64,000 nucleotides of DNA from Micromonospora tarensis (GTDB lineage: Bacteria; Actinomycetota; Actinomycetes; Mycobacteriales; Micromonosporaceae): positions 1 to 64,000 of the forward strand of contig NZ_JAEVHL010000002.1 of the NCBI RefSeq assembly GCF_016803395.1, written 5' to 3'. The notes below the pieces were generated by a model, which was not told the origin of the DNA, searched no databases, and was given only the letters and a program-made list of their open reading frames with translations. Position numbers and translations under genes: made by a program. Shown in pieces: positions 52,707 through 61,898 of the stretch (within the stretch, counting starts at the first letter, position 1; each line of letters opens with the position of its first letter).

Positions 52707-54061
52707 CGGCCGCTGTGTCCGACGCCGAGCTGGCCGCGCTCATCGCCGACCTCCGACTCCCGGCCACGCCGGCGGCCGAGCCCCGATGCGCCGTCACCGA
52801 GCTGATCGCCGCGCAGTGCGCCCATTGTCTGCCCGCCCTGGCGTCGGACGCTGTCGGACAGCCTCGGACACCGTCGGACAAGCCGCTTGGCCCGTGGATC
52901 ACCGCCAGCTACCGGGGCACCTGCTCCAGCTGCGGCACCCGCACCGAAGAGATGGACGACATCCGCGCCGACGGTGACGGCGGGTGGCTCGGCCGGTGCT
53001 GCGGCGACGTCGACGAGCCCGCGACTACGCCGACGCTCGACGGGCTGATCGTCCCGCCGTCGACCCTCCTCGACATCGCACCCGGGATCGAGCACGCGAT
53101 GGCCAACCAGCCGCCGCAGTACGCGCTGATGATCCCGATGCGCGACGACGGAATCCGCAGCTGGCCGGCGACTCCGGAATGGGACAACGAGCCTCACCAG
53201 GTCCCGGCCGGCCCCCCGCCGTCGACCGTCGAAGAGATGCGCCAGGTCCTCGCCGACCTCGACGGCTCCCGGGCCCGTAGCCAGCAGACCCGCCTCGGCC
53301 CGTCCGAGCTGGGCACCCCGTGCCAGCGGCAGATCGCGATGAAGCTGGCCGGGGTGGTGCGGCAGCCGGAGGACAAGCGGCCACCGTGGGCGCCGATGCA
53401 GGGCACCGCCATGCACACGCTCATGGAGGAGGCGCTGCACTTCCACAATCGGCAGCTCGGCCGCGACCGATGGGCGGTCGAGGAGACCCTAACTGTCGAC
53501 CCGGGCCTACCGGGTGTCGACCCGATCACCGGCCACGGCGACGCCTTCGACAACGACTACGCGACGGTCGTCGACTGGAAGTACGTCGGCGTCACCGCCC
53601 TGCGGCAGGTCAAGCGCAAGAAGGTCCCCAACACTGAGCTGGTCAAGCCCGAGTACCGCATCCAGGCGCACCTGTACGGGCGTGGCCACGAACGAGCCGG
53701 CCGCAAGGTCCGCTGGGTGCGGCTGGTGTTCCTGGCCCGCTCGCACGACTACAACGACAGCGCGGAGTGGACCGAGGAGTACCGGCCCGACATCGCCGAC
53801 TGGGCCGTCGACCGGTACTTCGCCACCCACGACCTGATCGGCGAGCACGGCCTGGACCTGGCCGCGAATCCCGATCGGTGGCCCGCCGTCCCCGCTGTGC
53901 CCGGCAGCGCCTGCGCGTGGTGCCCGTTCAAACGCCCCGGTCCCGAGGCCGACCAGACCGGTTGCCGGGGCGACCTCGACCAGGAAGCCGCGTACCAGAT
54001 GCGCGGCCTCATCGCCTGGCCTAACCCGACCCGCATCAACAACCCAGGGAGAACACAGTGA
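52703..54061 (+). CDS. PD-(D/E)XK nuclease, RecB/Cas4-like
   Basis: 452 residues. The nuclease core has GHGDAFDN and VVDWKYVGV (Asp and Lys of the motif), followed by the conserved QAHLYG. A cysteine before the core (GTPCQRQIA) and three after it (SACAWCPF, TGCRGD) match the Fe-S arrangement of Cas4, AddB and related RecB nucleases. The N-terminal 150 residues carry another Cys set (CAHCLPA, CSSCGTR, RCCGD), perhaps a zinc ribbon. It would process DNA ends in phage recombination. GTG at 52703. Confidence 0.85.
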   Translation: MTAAVSDAELAALIADLRLPATPAAEPRCAVTELIAAQCAHCLPALASDAVGQPRTPSDKPLGPWITASYRGTCSSCGTRTEEMDDIRADGDGGWLGRCCGDVDEPATTPTLDGLIVPPSTLLDIAPGIEHAMANQPPQYALMIPMRDDGIRSWPATPEWDNEPHQVPAGPPPSTVEEMRQVLADLDGSRARSQQTRLGPSELGTPCQRQIAMKLAGVVRQPEDKRPPWAPMQGTAMHTLMEEALHFHNRQLGRDRWAVEETLTVDPGLPGVDPITGHGDAFDNDYATVVDWKYVGVTALRQVKRKKVPNTELVKPEYRIQAHLYGRGHERAGRKVRWVRLVFLARSHDYNDSAEWTEEYRPDIADWAVDRYFATHDLIGEHGLDLAANPDRWPAVPAVPGSACAWCPFKRPGPEADQTGCRGDLDQEAAYQMRGLIAWPNPTRINNPGRTQ

Positions 54062-54726
54062 GTAACCAGCTCGACGAAGCTAACGACCTGCTCATGGGCG
54101 GCGGCGTCCGCGCCTTCCAGTTCAACCAGCTCGGCGACATCTGCCGGGGCCGGATCACCGCCGACCCCAAGGTCGAGGACTGCTTCAAGATGAAGTGGGA
54201 CGCCGTGAAGAAGCGGTGGGAGCGCACCGACGAACTCGACACCTGGCCCAACGGGCAGGTCAAGCGGCAGATCGTCCTCACCGTCCAGACCGACGAGCGC
54301 GTCGACGCCGACGACGACGGGATGCGGACCCTCTTCATCCACTCCCGCATCCAGCCCGCCCTCCGCGACGCCATCAAGGCGGCCGGCGCCAAGGGCCTCG
54401 CGGTCGGCGGCACCATCGCCGTTCAGTGGGCGTCCGGCGCTGGCACCCAGGACGGCGGGCCGAAGGAGTACCGGTGCGGCTACCAGTCGCCGACCGTCGA
54501 CCCCGGCAGCCTCCTCGGCGACCAGGCCCAGACCGCCCCGGCGACCCAGCCGGCCGCCGCGGCTCCGTCGGCCGCCGCGTCTCTCGGTGTCACCCAGCCC
54601 GCCGCCGTCGCCATCCCGTGCCCGCCGGGCATGGACCTCGAGAAGTGGGCGGCCCTGCCCGAGACGCAGCAGCGGGCCATCTCCGCCGCCATGGCGCAGC
54701 CCGCCAACCAGACCCCCCCGTTCTGA
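54058..54726 (+). CDS. Phage early protein with disordered C-terminus
   Basis: 222 residues. A basic, folded part (GDICRGRITADPKVEDCFKM and RQIVLTVQTDERVDADDDG) precedes an Ala/Pro-rich linker and a short acidic tail ending in TPPF. The architecture recalls single-stranded-DNA-binding proteins, whose tip also ends in a hydrophobic/acidic motif, but the OB fold cannot be confirmed. GTG at 54058. Confidence 0.5.
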   Translation: MSNQLDEANDLLMGGGVRAFQFNQLGDICRGRITADPKVEDCFKMKWDAVKKRWERTDELDTWPNGQVKRQIVLTVQTDERVDADDDGMRTLFIHSRIQPALRDAIKAAGAKGLAVGGTIAVQWASGAGTQDGGPKEYRCGYQSPTVDPGSLLGDQAQTAPATQPAAAAPSAAASLGVTQPAAVAIPCPPGMDLEKWAALPETQQRAISAAMAQPANQTPPF

Positions 54727-54800
54727 CCCACCCCCGCCCACCAGCAGAGCCCACGCCGCCACACCCGGCGGCGTGGGCCCGAGGAAGGAAACAGCAGCCC

Positions 54801-55163
54801 GTGACACAGGAAACCACCGCCGAGCGGACCATCCGCCCGTTCGCCGCCGTGCTCCAGGAGATCGGCGGCGGCAAGACCCACGACCGGCTCTCCGAGCAGC
54901 TCGCCGACCTGGTTGAGGCGGTCACCTCCACCGGCAAGAAGGGCACCCTCACCCTCCAGGTGACCGTCGCGCCGATCAAGGCCGGCAACACCAGCACCCT
55001 CATCGTCACCGGGAAGACCACCTGCAAGGCACCCGAGGGCGACGACGCCGCTCCGTCGTCGGTGTTCTTCCCCGACGCCGCCGGCAACCTCACCCGCAAC
55101 GACCCCAACCAGCCCAGCCTGCCGCTGCGCGGACTCGAAAGCCCCGGAAAGGCCAGCGCCTGA
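54801..55163 (+). CDS. Phage hypothetical protein
   Basis: 120 residues. Contains KKGTLTLQVTVAPIKAGNTS, a beta-rich section, and a C-terminal Pro-rich tail. Often found upstream of DUF2303 genes in phages. GTG at 54801 is preceded by GGAAGG. Confidence 0.55.
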   Translation: MTQETTAERTIRPFAAVLQEIGGGKTHDRLSEQLADLVEAVTSTGKKGTLTLQVTVAPIKAGNTSTLIVTGKTTCKAPEGDDAAPSSVFFPDAAGNLTRNDPNQPSLPLRGLESPGKASA

Positions 55164-55978
55164 TGACCACCGAAGCCCAGACCATCGTCGACACCGCCCT
55201 CACCGCCGCCGCACCGCAGCAACTGGCCCTCGGCGGGTACTGGATCGTCAACACCCCGCACGGCGTCGAGCGCATCGACCTCACCGGCGACCAGTACCGC
55301 GACCAGCCCCGCCGCAAGACCGGCACCGCCACCGTCCGCGACGTGCCCTCGTTCCTGGCCTACTACGCCAAGCACGCCAGCCCCACCGCCGAGGTGTACG
55401 CCGACCGGGACCGCAACACCGTCACCGCAATCCTCGACGCCCACACCCCGCACGGCGGCGCGCCGGAATGGCAGCAGCACCGGGTCACCCTCGCCCTGCG
55501 GCACAGCGACGCGTTCAAGGCCTGGCACAGGGCCAGCGGGGACCTCATGGCGCAGACCACCTTCGCCGAGTTCGTCGAAGACCACCGCACCGACGTGCTC
55601 GACCCCACCGCCGCCGACCTCCTGGAGCTGGCCCAGACCTTCCAGGCCACCACCAAGGTGTCGTTCAAGTCCAGCAACCTGCTCAAGTCCGGTCAGCGGC
55701 AGCTCAGCTACGTCGAGCAGATCGACGCCTCGGGCGGCCAGCGCGGTGACCTCCTCATCCCCGACCACCTGCAGCTGGCCATCGCGGTCTACGAGGGCGC
55801 CACCGTCGCGGACGCCGTCACCGCCCGACTCCGGTACCGCATCGACGGCGACGGCCGGCTCCGCATCGGCGTGATCCTCGACCAGCTCACCGACGTCATC
55901 GCCACCGCGTTCGAGGGCGTCATCACCGAGATCGACGCCGCCGTGCCCGTGCCCGTCCTGCGTGGCACACCCGCCTGA
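55163..55978 (+). CDS. DUF2303 (YfdQ-like) phage protein
   Basis: 271 residues. Matches the YfdQ/DUF2303 family in pattern: FLAYYAKHASPTAEVYADRD, HRVTLALRHSDAFKAWHRA, TFAEFVEDHRTD. Common in phage early regions; the role is unknown. Its ATG overlaps the preceding stop by one base. Confidence 0.8.
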   Translation: MTTEAQTIVDTALTAAAPQQLALGGYWIVNTPHGVERIDLTGDQYRDQPRRKTGTATVRDVPSFLAYYAKHASPTAEVYADRDRNTVTAILDAHTPHGGAPEWQQHRVTLALRHSDAFKAWHRASGDLMAQTTFAEFVEDHRTDVLDPTAADLLELAQTFQATTKVSFKSSNLLKSGQRQLSYVEQIDASGGQRGDLLIPDHLQLAIAVYEGATVADAVTARLRYRIDGDGRLRIGVILDQLTDVIATAFEGVITEIDAAVPVPVLRGTPA

Positions 55979-56062
55979 CCGTTCCACCCTGCTCAACCCG
56001 CTCAACACGCCCCCGTCCCGCGCTGTCGGGGTGGGGGCCGGTCCACCAAGATCGGAGCATCG

Positions 56063-58962
56063 ATGACCGTCACGGCAGGGCACGGCACGGCTGTCACCCT
56101 CGACACCACCGCCGTACGCCGCTGGCTCGGCATTCTCCACGGCGACAGCCCCGGCCACGTACACATCTGCTCCACCGGCGACTGGGCCGGCCGCGCGTTC
56201 CCCGCCACCCACCTCGACCAGGCCGCCGCCTACGTCACCGAGCTAGACGCCGCCGGCCGCGAGGGCATCTACCTCCGCGTCACCACCCTGCTCACGGACC
56301 GGCCCGCCGGCGGCCGCGGTGGTGCTACCGACTCCGCCGCCCTGCCCGCCCTCTGGGCCGACATCGACCTCGCCGGCCCCGGCCACGCCGAACAGGATCT
56401 CCCGCCCACCGTCGACGCCGGCCAAGCGGTCATCGCGGCCACCGGCCTGCCCGAACCCACCATCTGGGTGCACTCCGGCGGTGGCCTCTACCCGATCTGG
56501 CTCCTGGCCGAACCCCACCACCTCAACGCCGGCAACCTCGACGCCGCGAAGACGCTCGCGAAGGACTGGCAGCGGGTCATCGAGCACGCCGCGGCGTCCC
56601 TCGGCTGGCGATACGGGCGCGGCGTCGGCGACCTCGCCCGCGTGCTCCGCATCCCCGGCACCGTCAACCGCAAGGCCGGCCTCGCCCGCCCCTGCCGCAT
56701 CATCGGCGCCACACAGCACCGATACACCGTCGCCCAGCTCCAGGCCGCCCTCGACACCGCCATGGCCCGCATCGCCCCGCCCGAGCCCACCCCGGCCGCC
56801 GGCACGCCGCTCATCGCCGCCCGACCGGCACCCGGGCGCCCGGCCAGGTCGCCCCGGGTGAGGACTTCAACCAGCGGGCCGAGTGGTCGCAGATCCTGAC
56901 GCCGGCCGGGTGGCGGGAGCACTACCGATCCGACGACGACGTCACCTACTGGACCCGCCCGGGCAAGCCGAGCGGCATCAGCGCGTCGACCAACGCCCTC
57001 GGCACCGACAAGCTCCACGTCTTCACCACCAGCGCCAGCCCCCTCGAAGGCGACGAGTCCTACAGCAAGTTCGGCGCGTACACGGCGCTGCACTTCGGCG
57101 GCGACCACAAGGCCGCAGCGCGTGCCCTCGGACGGATGGGATTCGGCTCGCCGCTGCCCGAGCCCGGCCACGACCAAGCCGAGCTGCTCCGCGCGATCCT
57201 CGGCCACGACCCCGACCTCACCGTCGGCATCACCGCACCCGCACCTGTCCCCACTCCGGCCCCGCAGCAGGCAGCCGCACCCCAGCCGCCCGGCGACCTC
57301 TACACCGAGCTCGCCGCCATCGCCGACACCCCCGCCGATCAACAGCTCGCCGCCGCCCGCGAGCTGATCCGCCGCGTCGCCGTGCTCGAGGCAACCGCCC
57401 GCCAGGACTGGCGAGACGCGATCCGCCGAGTCGTACCCGCAGTCACCCGCGGCGACTTCGACGCCATCGTCCGCGAAGAACGCCGCAGCCAAGCCGAGCA
57501 GGCCAAGGAAGCCGCACGGCAACGCCGCCAGCAGGAACTCGCCGGGCAGATCGCCGCCGCCGAAGCAACCGGTGAGCTGCTCCCCAGCCCCGGGGACCCC
57601 ATGGCCGTAGCGCGGGTCCTCGTCTCCCGGCTCACCACCACCGACGGCGTACCGCACATGGCCTGGTGGCGAGGCGACTTCTACGAGTGGACCGGCGCGA
57701 AGTGGGCGCATCAGCAGGACGCCGCGATCAACCGGTGGCTGTACCTCCACACCGAGAACGCCCGGTGGGACGCCGGTGACGACATCAAACGGTGGGAACC
57801 GACCATCGGGAAGATCGCCAACCTCCGTGACGCTCTCGGCCCTGCCATCCTCGCCCGCCCATGGGATGAGGAAGAGGAGAAGTGCGTAGCGGTCGCCAAC
57901 GGCGTCCTCGACGTCAAGCAGCGCGCTCTCCTGCCCCACACGCCGAAGCGGTTCAACCTGACGTCACTGCCGTTCGCCTACGACCCCGACGCCACCTGCG
58001 GCAGTTGGGAGAAGTTCCTCCACCAGGTGCTGCCCGACGACCACGAGGCGCAGGAGTTCATCCAGGAGTGGTTCGGCTACGTCGTTTCGGGCCGCACCGA
58101 CCTCCAGAAGATCGCGAGCCTGTTCGGCGCCAAGCGGTCCGGCAAGGGGACCATCGCCCGCATCCTCGAAGCGCTCCTCGGCCCTGAAGCCGTCGCGTCA
58201 CCCAGCCTGTCCAGCCTCGTCGGTAACTTCGGCGAGCAGCCCCTCATCGGCAAGGCCCTCGCCGTCCTGAGCGATGTCAACTGGAACATCCGCGACGTCG
58301 GCGAAGCCGTCGAAATCCTGAAAAAGATCAGCGGCGAAGATTCCCGCGACGTGCACCGCAAGAACCGCGAAGCGTGGCACGGAAAACTGAACGCCCGATT
58401 CATCGTCCTCGGAAACGACATGCCGAAATTCACCGACGCATCCGGGGCGCTCGCCGGCCGCATGATTCACGTCAAATTCGGAGTCTCTTTCTTCGGCAAA
58501 GAAGACCCGCACCTCACCTCGACACTCCTGGAAGAGCTACCCGGAATCCTGAACTGGTCTCTTGACGGACTTGACCGACTCACTAAACGCGGACACTTCA
58601 AAGCGCCGACCAGCAGTCAGGAAGCCGAACGGGAAATCATGCGGCTTACCTCGCCCGTTTACGGCTTCATCGAAGATCGGGCAGTCGAGAGCGCGGAAGC
58701 GCCACCTGTATTGCTCGACAATCTCTTCGCCGTCTACCGAGAATGGTGCGCCGAGGAAGAGGGGCGAGACCGAGTCAGCACCAAGATGGTGTTCGCTCGC
58801 GACCTGCGGTCAGTGGGCAACGGACGCATCCAGGTCAAGCGGGAGACCGTCGACGGGGTACGCGCCCGGTGGGTCTACGGACTGACCCCACAGGAGCCGG
58901 GAGGATTCCAGCCGCGTCACCGCTGGCTCGGCGGCGGCCTCCTGGAGGCGAACGACCAATGA
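56063..58962 (+). pseudogene. Primase-polymerase / D5-type helicase, frameshifted
   Basis: A phage replication protein of about 966 residues if one base near 56840 is restored. The N-terminal primase-polymerase has the metal pair in LWADIDLAG and the RIPGTVNRKAG motif. After the shift the frame continues with VAPGEDFNQRAEWSQIL and TYWTRPGKPSGIS. The C-terminal SF3/D5-type helicase has Walker A FGAKRSGKGTIAR and Walker-B-like LAVLSDVNW, then FIVLGNDMPKFTD. GC content falls noticeably in 58290-58740. It starts at ATG 56063 and its stop overlaps the next ORF (ATGA). Confidence 0.85.
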
Positions 58963-59291
58963 GCCACCCCCCGATCGTGTCCGAATTGCCGGACTGCCCA
59001 GGTCCTACCCGCCGCTACCCGGGTAGCGCCCAGGTCCTGCCCGGGTCGAAAACGGCATCTGACCAGCAGCAACCCACGTCTGCCCAGGTACTTGTCAACA
59101 TCTTGCGCGTAAGGCGCAAGAACAAAACAAGTCACTTAGGTGGCCCTAACACAACTTGTTGCAGGGTCAACAGGGCAGCCGAGATAGGGAAACGACCCGG
59201 GCAGCCGGGTTACCGCAGCTCACGCACCGTTTCCGACCCGGGCAGCAGCATGGGCGACCCGGGCAGCCAGGCAAACCGGACACACCGATGA
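58959..59291 (+). CDS. Uncertain small ORF over the repeat cluster
   Basis: 110 residues starting at ATG 58959, overlapping the primase stop (ATGA), which argues for translation. The sequence is atypical (GPTRRYPGSAQVLPGSKTAS) and lies on top of iteron-like repeats and a hairpin, so the region may instead be a non-coding control or origin sequence. Function unknown. Confidence 0.3.
   Translation: MSHPPIVSELPDCPGPTRRYPGSAQVLPGSKTASDQQQPTSAQVLVNILRVRRKNKTSHLGGPNTTCCRVNRAAEIGKRPGQPGYRSSRTVSDPGSSMGDPGSQANRTHR
58996..59267. repeat. Iteron-like repeat cluster, possible phage replication origin
   Basis: Three direct copies of CGACCCGGGCAGC (59193, 59234, 59255), its inverse CTGCCCGGGTCG (59037-59048) and a perfect GCTACCCGGGTAGC (59014-59027). 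A second set is GCCCAGGTCCT at 58996 and 59028 and GCCCAGGTACT at 59082. All lie within 270 bp just after the primase/helicase gene, in an AT-richer patch. Confidence 0.65.
59101..59121. terminator. Hairpin within the repeat cluster
   Basis: TCTTGCGC (59101-59108) pairs with GCGCAAGA (59114-59121) around GTAAG. It is followed by AACAAAACAAGT, which itself pairs with ACTTGTT 21 bases on. This may be a terminator or part of an origin structure. Confidence 0.45.
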
Positions 59292-59599
59292 GCGACACCT
59301 TCAAGAGCACCCTCACCGCACCGACCCGGTGCCCCCGCTGCCACGCGCCGACCCTCACCGCGCTCGACGAAGGCATCCCCGCACGCGTCAACGCCACCCC
59401 GCTACCCAACCGCCAGGCAGAAATCGACGCACTCATCCAAGGCCTCATGACCTACACCCACACCAACAATCGGCACCTCGTCTACCGCACCCCCGAACGA
59501 ATCACTGCCAACACCCTGCGCGGCACCATCCACGCCGAGCACCACTGCAACGGCCCCACCCAACTCACCTTCGACGACCTCGTGAAGGAAAGCCAGTGA
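59288..59599 (+). CDS. Small phage zinc-ribbon-like protein
   Basis: 103 residues. A CxxC in TRCPRCHAPTL and a later His/Cys (AEHHCNGP) suggest a zinc-binding fold. ATG at 59288; its stop is beside the next start. Function unknown. Confidence 0.6.
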   Translation: MSDTFKSTLTAPTRCPRCHAPTLTALDEGIPARVNATPLPNRQAEIDALIQGLMTYTHTNNRHLVYRTPERITANTLRGTIHAEHHCNGPTQLTFDDLVKESQ

Positions 59600-60177
59600 C
59601 ACAGCCGCGCGTAATCGGACTCGACCTCTCCATGACCGCAACCGGAATCGCATGGGCAGACGGCACCACCTACACCATCAAACCGAAGCGAGACGGCGAC
59701 GCCCGACTCCTCGAAATCGAATCCGAGATCTCCCGCGCCATCGAAGGCCGGACCATCGACCTGGTCGTCATCGAAGACCTACCCGCCAACGCCAAGTCCG
59801 CCGGCATCACCGGCATGGTCCACGGCACCATCCGCGCCTGGCTCCGCCACCATGCCGTGCCCTACGCCCTCGCCACCCCCGCCACCCTCAAGAAGTACGC
59901 CACCGGCCGCGGCAACGCGGGCAAGCCCGAGATGGCCGTCGCCGCGTACAAACGCCTCAACCGCGAGCTGGCCGACGACAACCAGGTCGACGCGCTCTGG
60001 CTCCGCGCCGCAGGCCTCGACCACCTCGACCACCCCGACGCCCAGCTGCCCGCCACCCAGCGCGCAGCCCTCACCGCCGTGAAGTGGCCGGCCCGGCTCG
60101 ACACCACCCCGACCCGCCCGCACCACGACGAACCCCGCTTCGGCCGGACCGTCGTCAACGTGCCCCTGCCGGCCTGA
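59596..60177 (+). CDS. RuvC-like Holliday junction resolvase
   Basis: 193 residues. RNase-H fold with acidic residues in IGLDLSMTATGIAWA, VVIEDLPANAKS and DNQVDALWLRAAG, the RuvC pattern. The likely role is to cut branched phage DNA before packaging or in recombination. GTG at 59596 overlaps the previous stop by 4 bases. Confidence 0.85.
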   Translation: MTQPRVIGLDLSMTATGIAWADGTTYTIKPKRDGDARLLEIESEISRAIEGRTIDLVVIEDLPANAKSAGITGMVHGTIRAWLRHHAVPYALATPATLKKYATGRGNAGKPEMAVAAYKRLNRELADDNQVDALWLRAAGLDHLDHPDAQLPATQRAALTAVKWPARLDTTPTRPHHDEPRFGRTVVNVPLPA

Positions 60178-60196
60178 CCCGAAAGGACACCCCACC

Positions 60197-60448
60197 ATGA
60201 GCCGCATCGAGATCAACGCCGGAGGCCGGCACATCATCGTCGACCACGACGGCGAGCTGGAGCCCCTACGAGCGGCGGCGCTCAGCCTGTTCGAAGCCAC
60301 CACCGGCCCCGAGCCAACCGCACCAGCAACGGGATTCCAGATCATCGACAAGGCGCACAGCACCGTCACCCCACTGGGCCACAGCGCCTACGACCGCGGC
60401 TACCCGCCAGCGCCGGTCAACGCTCAGGCGACTGAGCGGCAGGGCTGA
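60197..60448 (+). CDS. Small phage hypothetical protein
   Basis: 83 residues beginning MSRIEINAGGRHIIVDHDG, followed by a disordered tail. Short beta-rich N-terminus. AAAGGA lies before the ATG. No family recognised. Confidence 0.5.
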   Translation: MSRIEINAGGRHIIVDHDGELEPLRAAALSLFEATTGPEPTAPATGFQIIDKAHSTVTPLGHSAYDRGYPPAPVNAQATERQG

Positions 60449-60453
60449 TCGAG

Positions 60454-60657
60454 ATGGGCGACCACGTCGTGCTCGTCAACGCCACCGACCACCCCGACCC
60501 TGATGAGTGGGTTATTGAGCATGCCCAGGACGAGGCCGACCGCGCGGGTCTGACCCTCGGCGAATACCTCGGCCGCGAGGACACCCTGGGTGCGTATCAG
60601 ACGCTTGGTATGTGCTGCCACGTCTTCGCCGCCAGCAAGCCGAGCACGGTGGGCTGA
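60454..60657 (+). CDS. Small phage hypothetical protein
   Basis: 67 residues. Acidic N-terminal half (ATDHPDPDEWVIEHAQDEAD) and a C-terminus with a Cys pair (GMCCHVFAA). Role unknown. Confidence 0.5.
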   Translation: MGDHVVLVNATDHPDPDEWVIEHAQDEADRAGLTLGEYLGREDTLGAYQTLGMCCHVFAASKPSTVG

Positions 60658-60664
60658 CCCGGCG

Positions 60665-60976
60665 ATGAGCGAGGCGTGGGCGAAGGGCAGCACCAGGGCG
60701 TGGCGCGTACTCCGCGCCTACGTCCTCGCTCGCGACCTCTACCGCTGCCGCGCCCACGCCGACGGATGGTGCGACCAGGTACCCGGCAACCACCAGTGCA
60801 CCGGCCTCGCACCCCTCACCGGACCGGAGGCCGGGCACGCCCACCACACCCTCGGCCGCACCGTCACAGGGGACGACCCGGACCACATCGTGGCAGCGTG
60901 CGCCGCGTGCAACCTCCACATCGGAGACCCCACCCTATTACCCGACCCGCCAGGCAGGAGCGTGACCCAATGGTGA
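60665..60976 (+). CDS. HNH endonuclease
   Basis: 103 residues. HNH-like core: LARDLYRCRAHADGWC, the HAHHTLGRTV His pair, and the AACAACNLHIG zinc pair. In tailed phages an HNH protein near the terminase commonly assists DNA packaging. ATG at 60665. Confidence 0.85.
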   Translation: MSEAWAKGSTRAWRVLRAYVLARDLYRCRAHADGWCDQVPGNHQCTGLAPLTGPEAGHAHHTLGRTVTGDDPDHIVAACAACNLHIGDPTLLPDPPGRSVTQW

Positions 60977-61260
60977 CCTGGCCAATCTGGATCTACGACG
61001 AAGCACACGACCTCGACGTCACGCTGAACGCCGAGGAGATCGACGGCGTATGGCAGGTGCCACCACCCTGGGGATGGAGACCACCAGCAAGGTGGCGTGA
61101 GCAGACCGAGGCGCGGCCCGGCGTCACCATCAAGCGGCCACCACTGCGCCCTGGCGAGGGGCAACACGGCTGCTTCCTCGCTGACCGATGCGTCAACGAC
61201 CTGCGGTGCCACGTGCGCTCAGTTGCATGCCACCAGGCAGGAGCGGTGGTCCAGTGGTGA
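60970..61260 (+). CDS. Small phage hypothetical protein
   Basis: 96 residues; overlaps the HNH gene by 7 bases. Trp-rich start (TWPIWIYDEAHDLDVTL) and a C-terminal stretch with three Cys/His pairs (HGCFLADRC, CHVRSVACH). Unknown function. Confidence 0.5.
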   Translation: MVTWPIWIYDEAHDLDVTLNAEEIDGVWQVPPPWGWRPPARWREQTEARPGVTIKRPPLRPGEGQHGCFLADRCVNDLRCHVRSVACHQAGAVVQW

Positions 61261-61487
61261 GACCCCGCTGCTCGGTACGCCTCGGCCCACTGCGGTGCAC
61301 GGGGCGAGGCTGGCCTGCCTATCACGGTGGTCGGCATCGTTGGCTTCGACTGATCTGGTGGCGGTCATGATGTCCGTTTTTTCCCATCCTGAGGGGGCGG
61401 GACACCCCGATGTACGTGTCCTTTCCCTCTCTCTGAGGGCTTCACCGAGTTTGCGAAAGCAGTCCAGTAATCAGGTAGGAGCAGATT
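61261..61487. other. Gap before the terminase genes
   Basis: 227 bp with no supported gene. AT-richer runs (for example GTTTTTTCCC near 61376) probably mark a promoter or terminator for the late genes; AGGTAGGAG lies 8 bases before the terminase small-subunit GTG. Confidence 0.45.
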
Positions 61488-61898
61488 GTGACGACGCAAG
61501 GGCCGATGCTCCGGGCGGTGGCCGCCGCGCTACGGGATGCGGACGTGCCGAAGCAGGACGGTGGTGCTCGGGCGCTGGCCCGCCGGTACGCGGCGCTCAT
61601 TGACGAGGCGGCGCCGCTGGCGAAGTACGAGGAGCCGTTGCGGGCGTTGCGACAGGCCGTGCGGGAGTGCAGCGACCCGAACGCGGAGAAGCACCTGGCG
61701 AAGATCGAGGCGGCGTTGTCCGCGCATTCAGTAGCGTCTGATCTTGGGCCGAAGCTGCTCGCGGCGTTGACCGCGCTCGGCATGACGGCTGCGGGTCGCA
61801 ACACGAAGGGAGCCACCGGTGGCGGTGTCGGTCCTGTCAGCCCCGTCGCCTCCAAGCTCGACGAACTCCGAGCTCGACGTCAGCAGCGTCAGGGGTAG
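61488..61898 (+). CDS. Terminase small subunit-like protein
   Basis: 136 residues, mostly helical (LRAVAAALRDADVPKQDG and PLAKYEEPLRALRQAVREC). It is directly ahead of, and overlaps by 80 bases, the large subunit. The assignment is by place and pattern. It would bind the pac/cos site and start packaging. GTG at 61488. Confidence 0.7.
   Translation: MTTQGPMLRAVAAALRDADVPKQDGGARALARRYAALIDEAAPLAKYEEPLRALRQAVRECSDPNAEKHLAKIEAALSAHSVASDLGPKLLAALTALGMTAAGRNTKGATGGGVGPVSPVASKLDELRARRQQRQG

Noticed and set aside
58996..59267. CRISPR array
   Set aside because: Repeats are short, irregularly spaced and partly inverted; no cas1/cas2, and the Cas4-like nuclease fits a phage recombination role.
61097..61603. 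168-aa open frame across the gap before terminase
   Set aside because: It overlaps two better-supported genes in other frames and resembles no protein.
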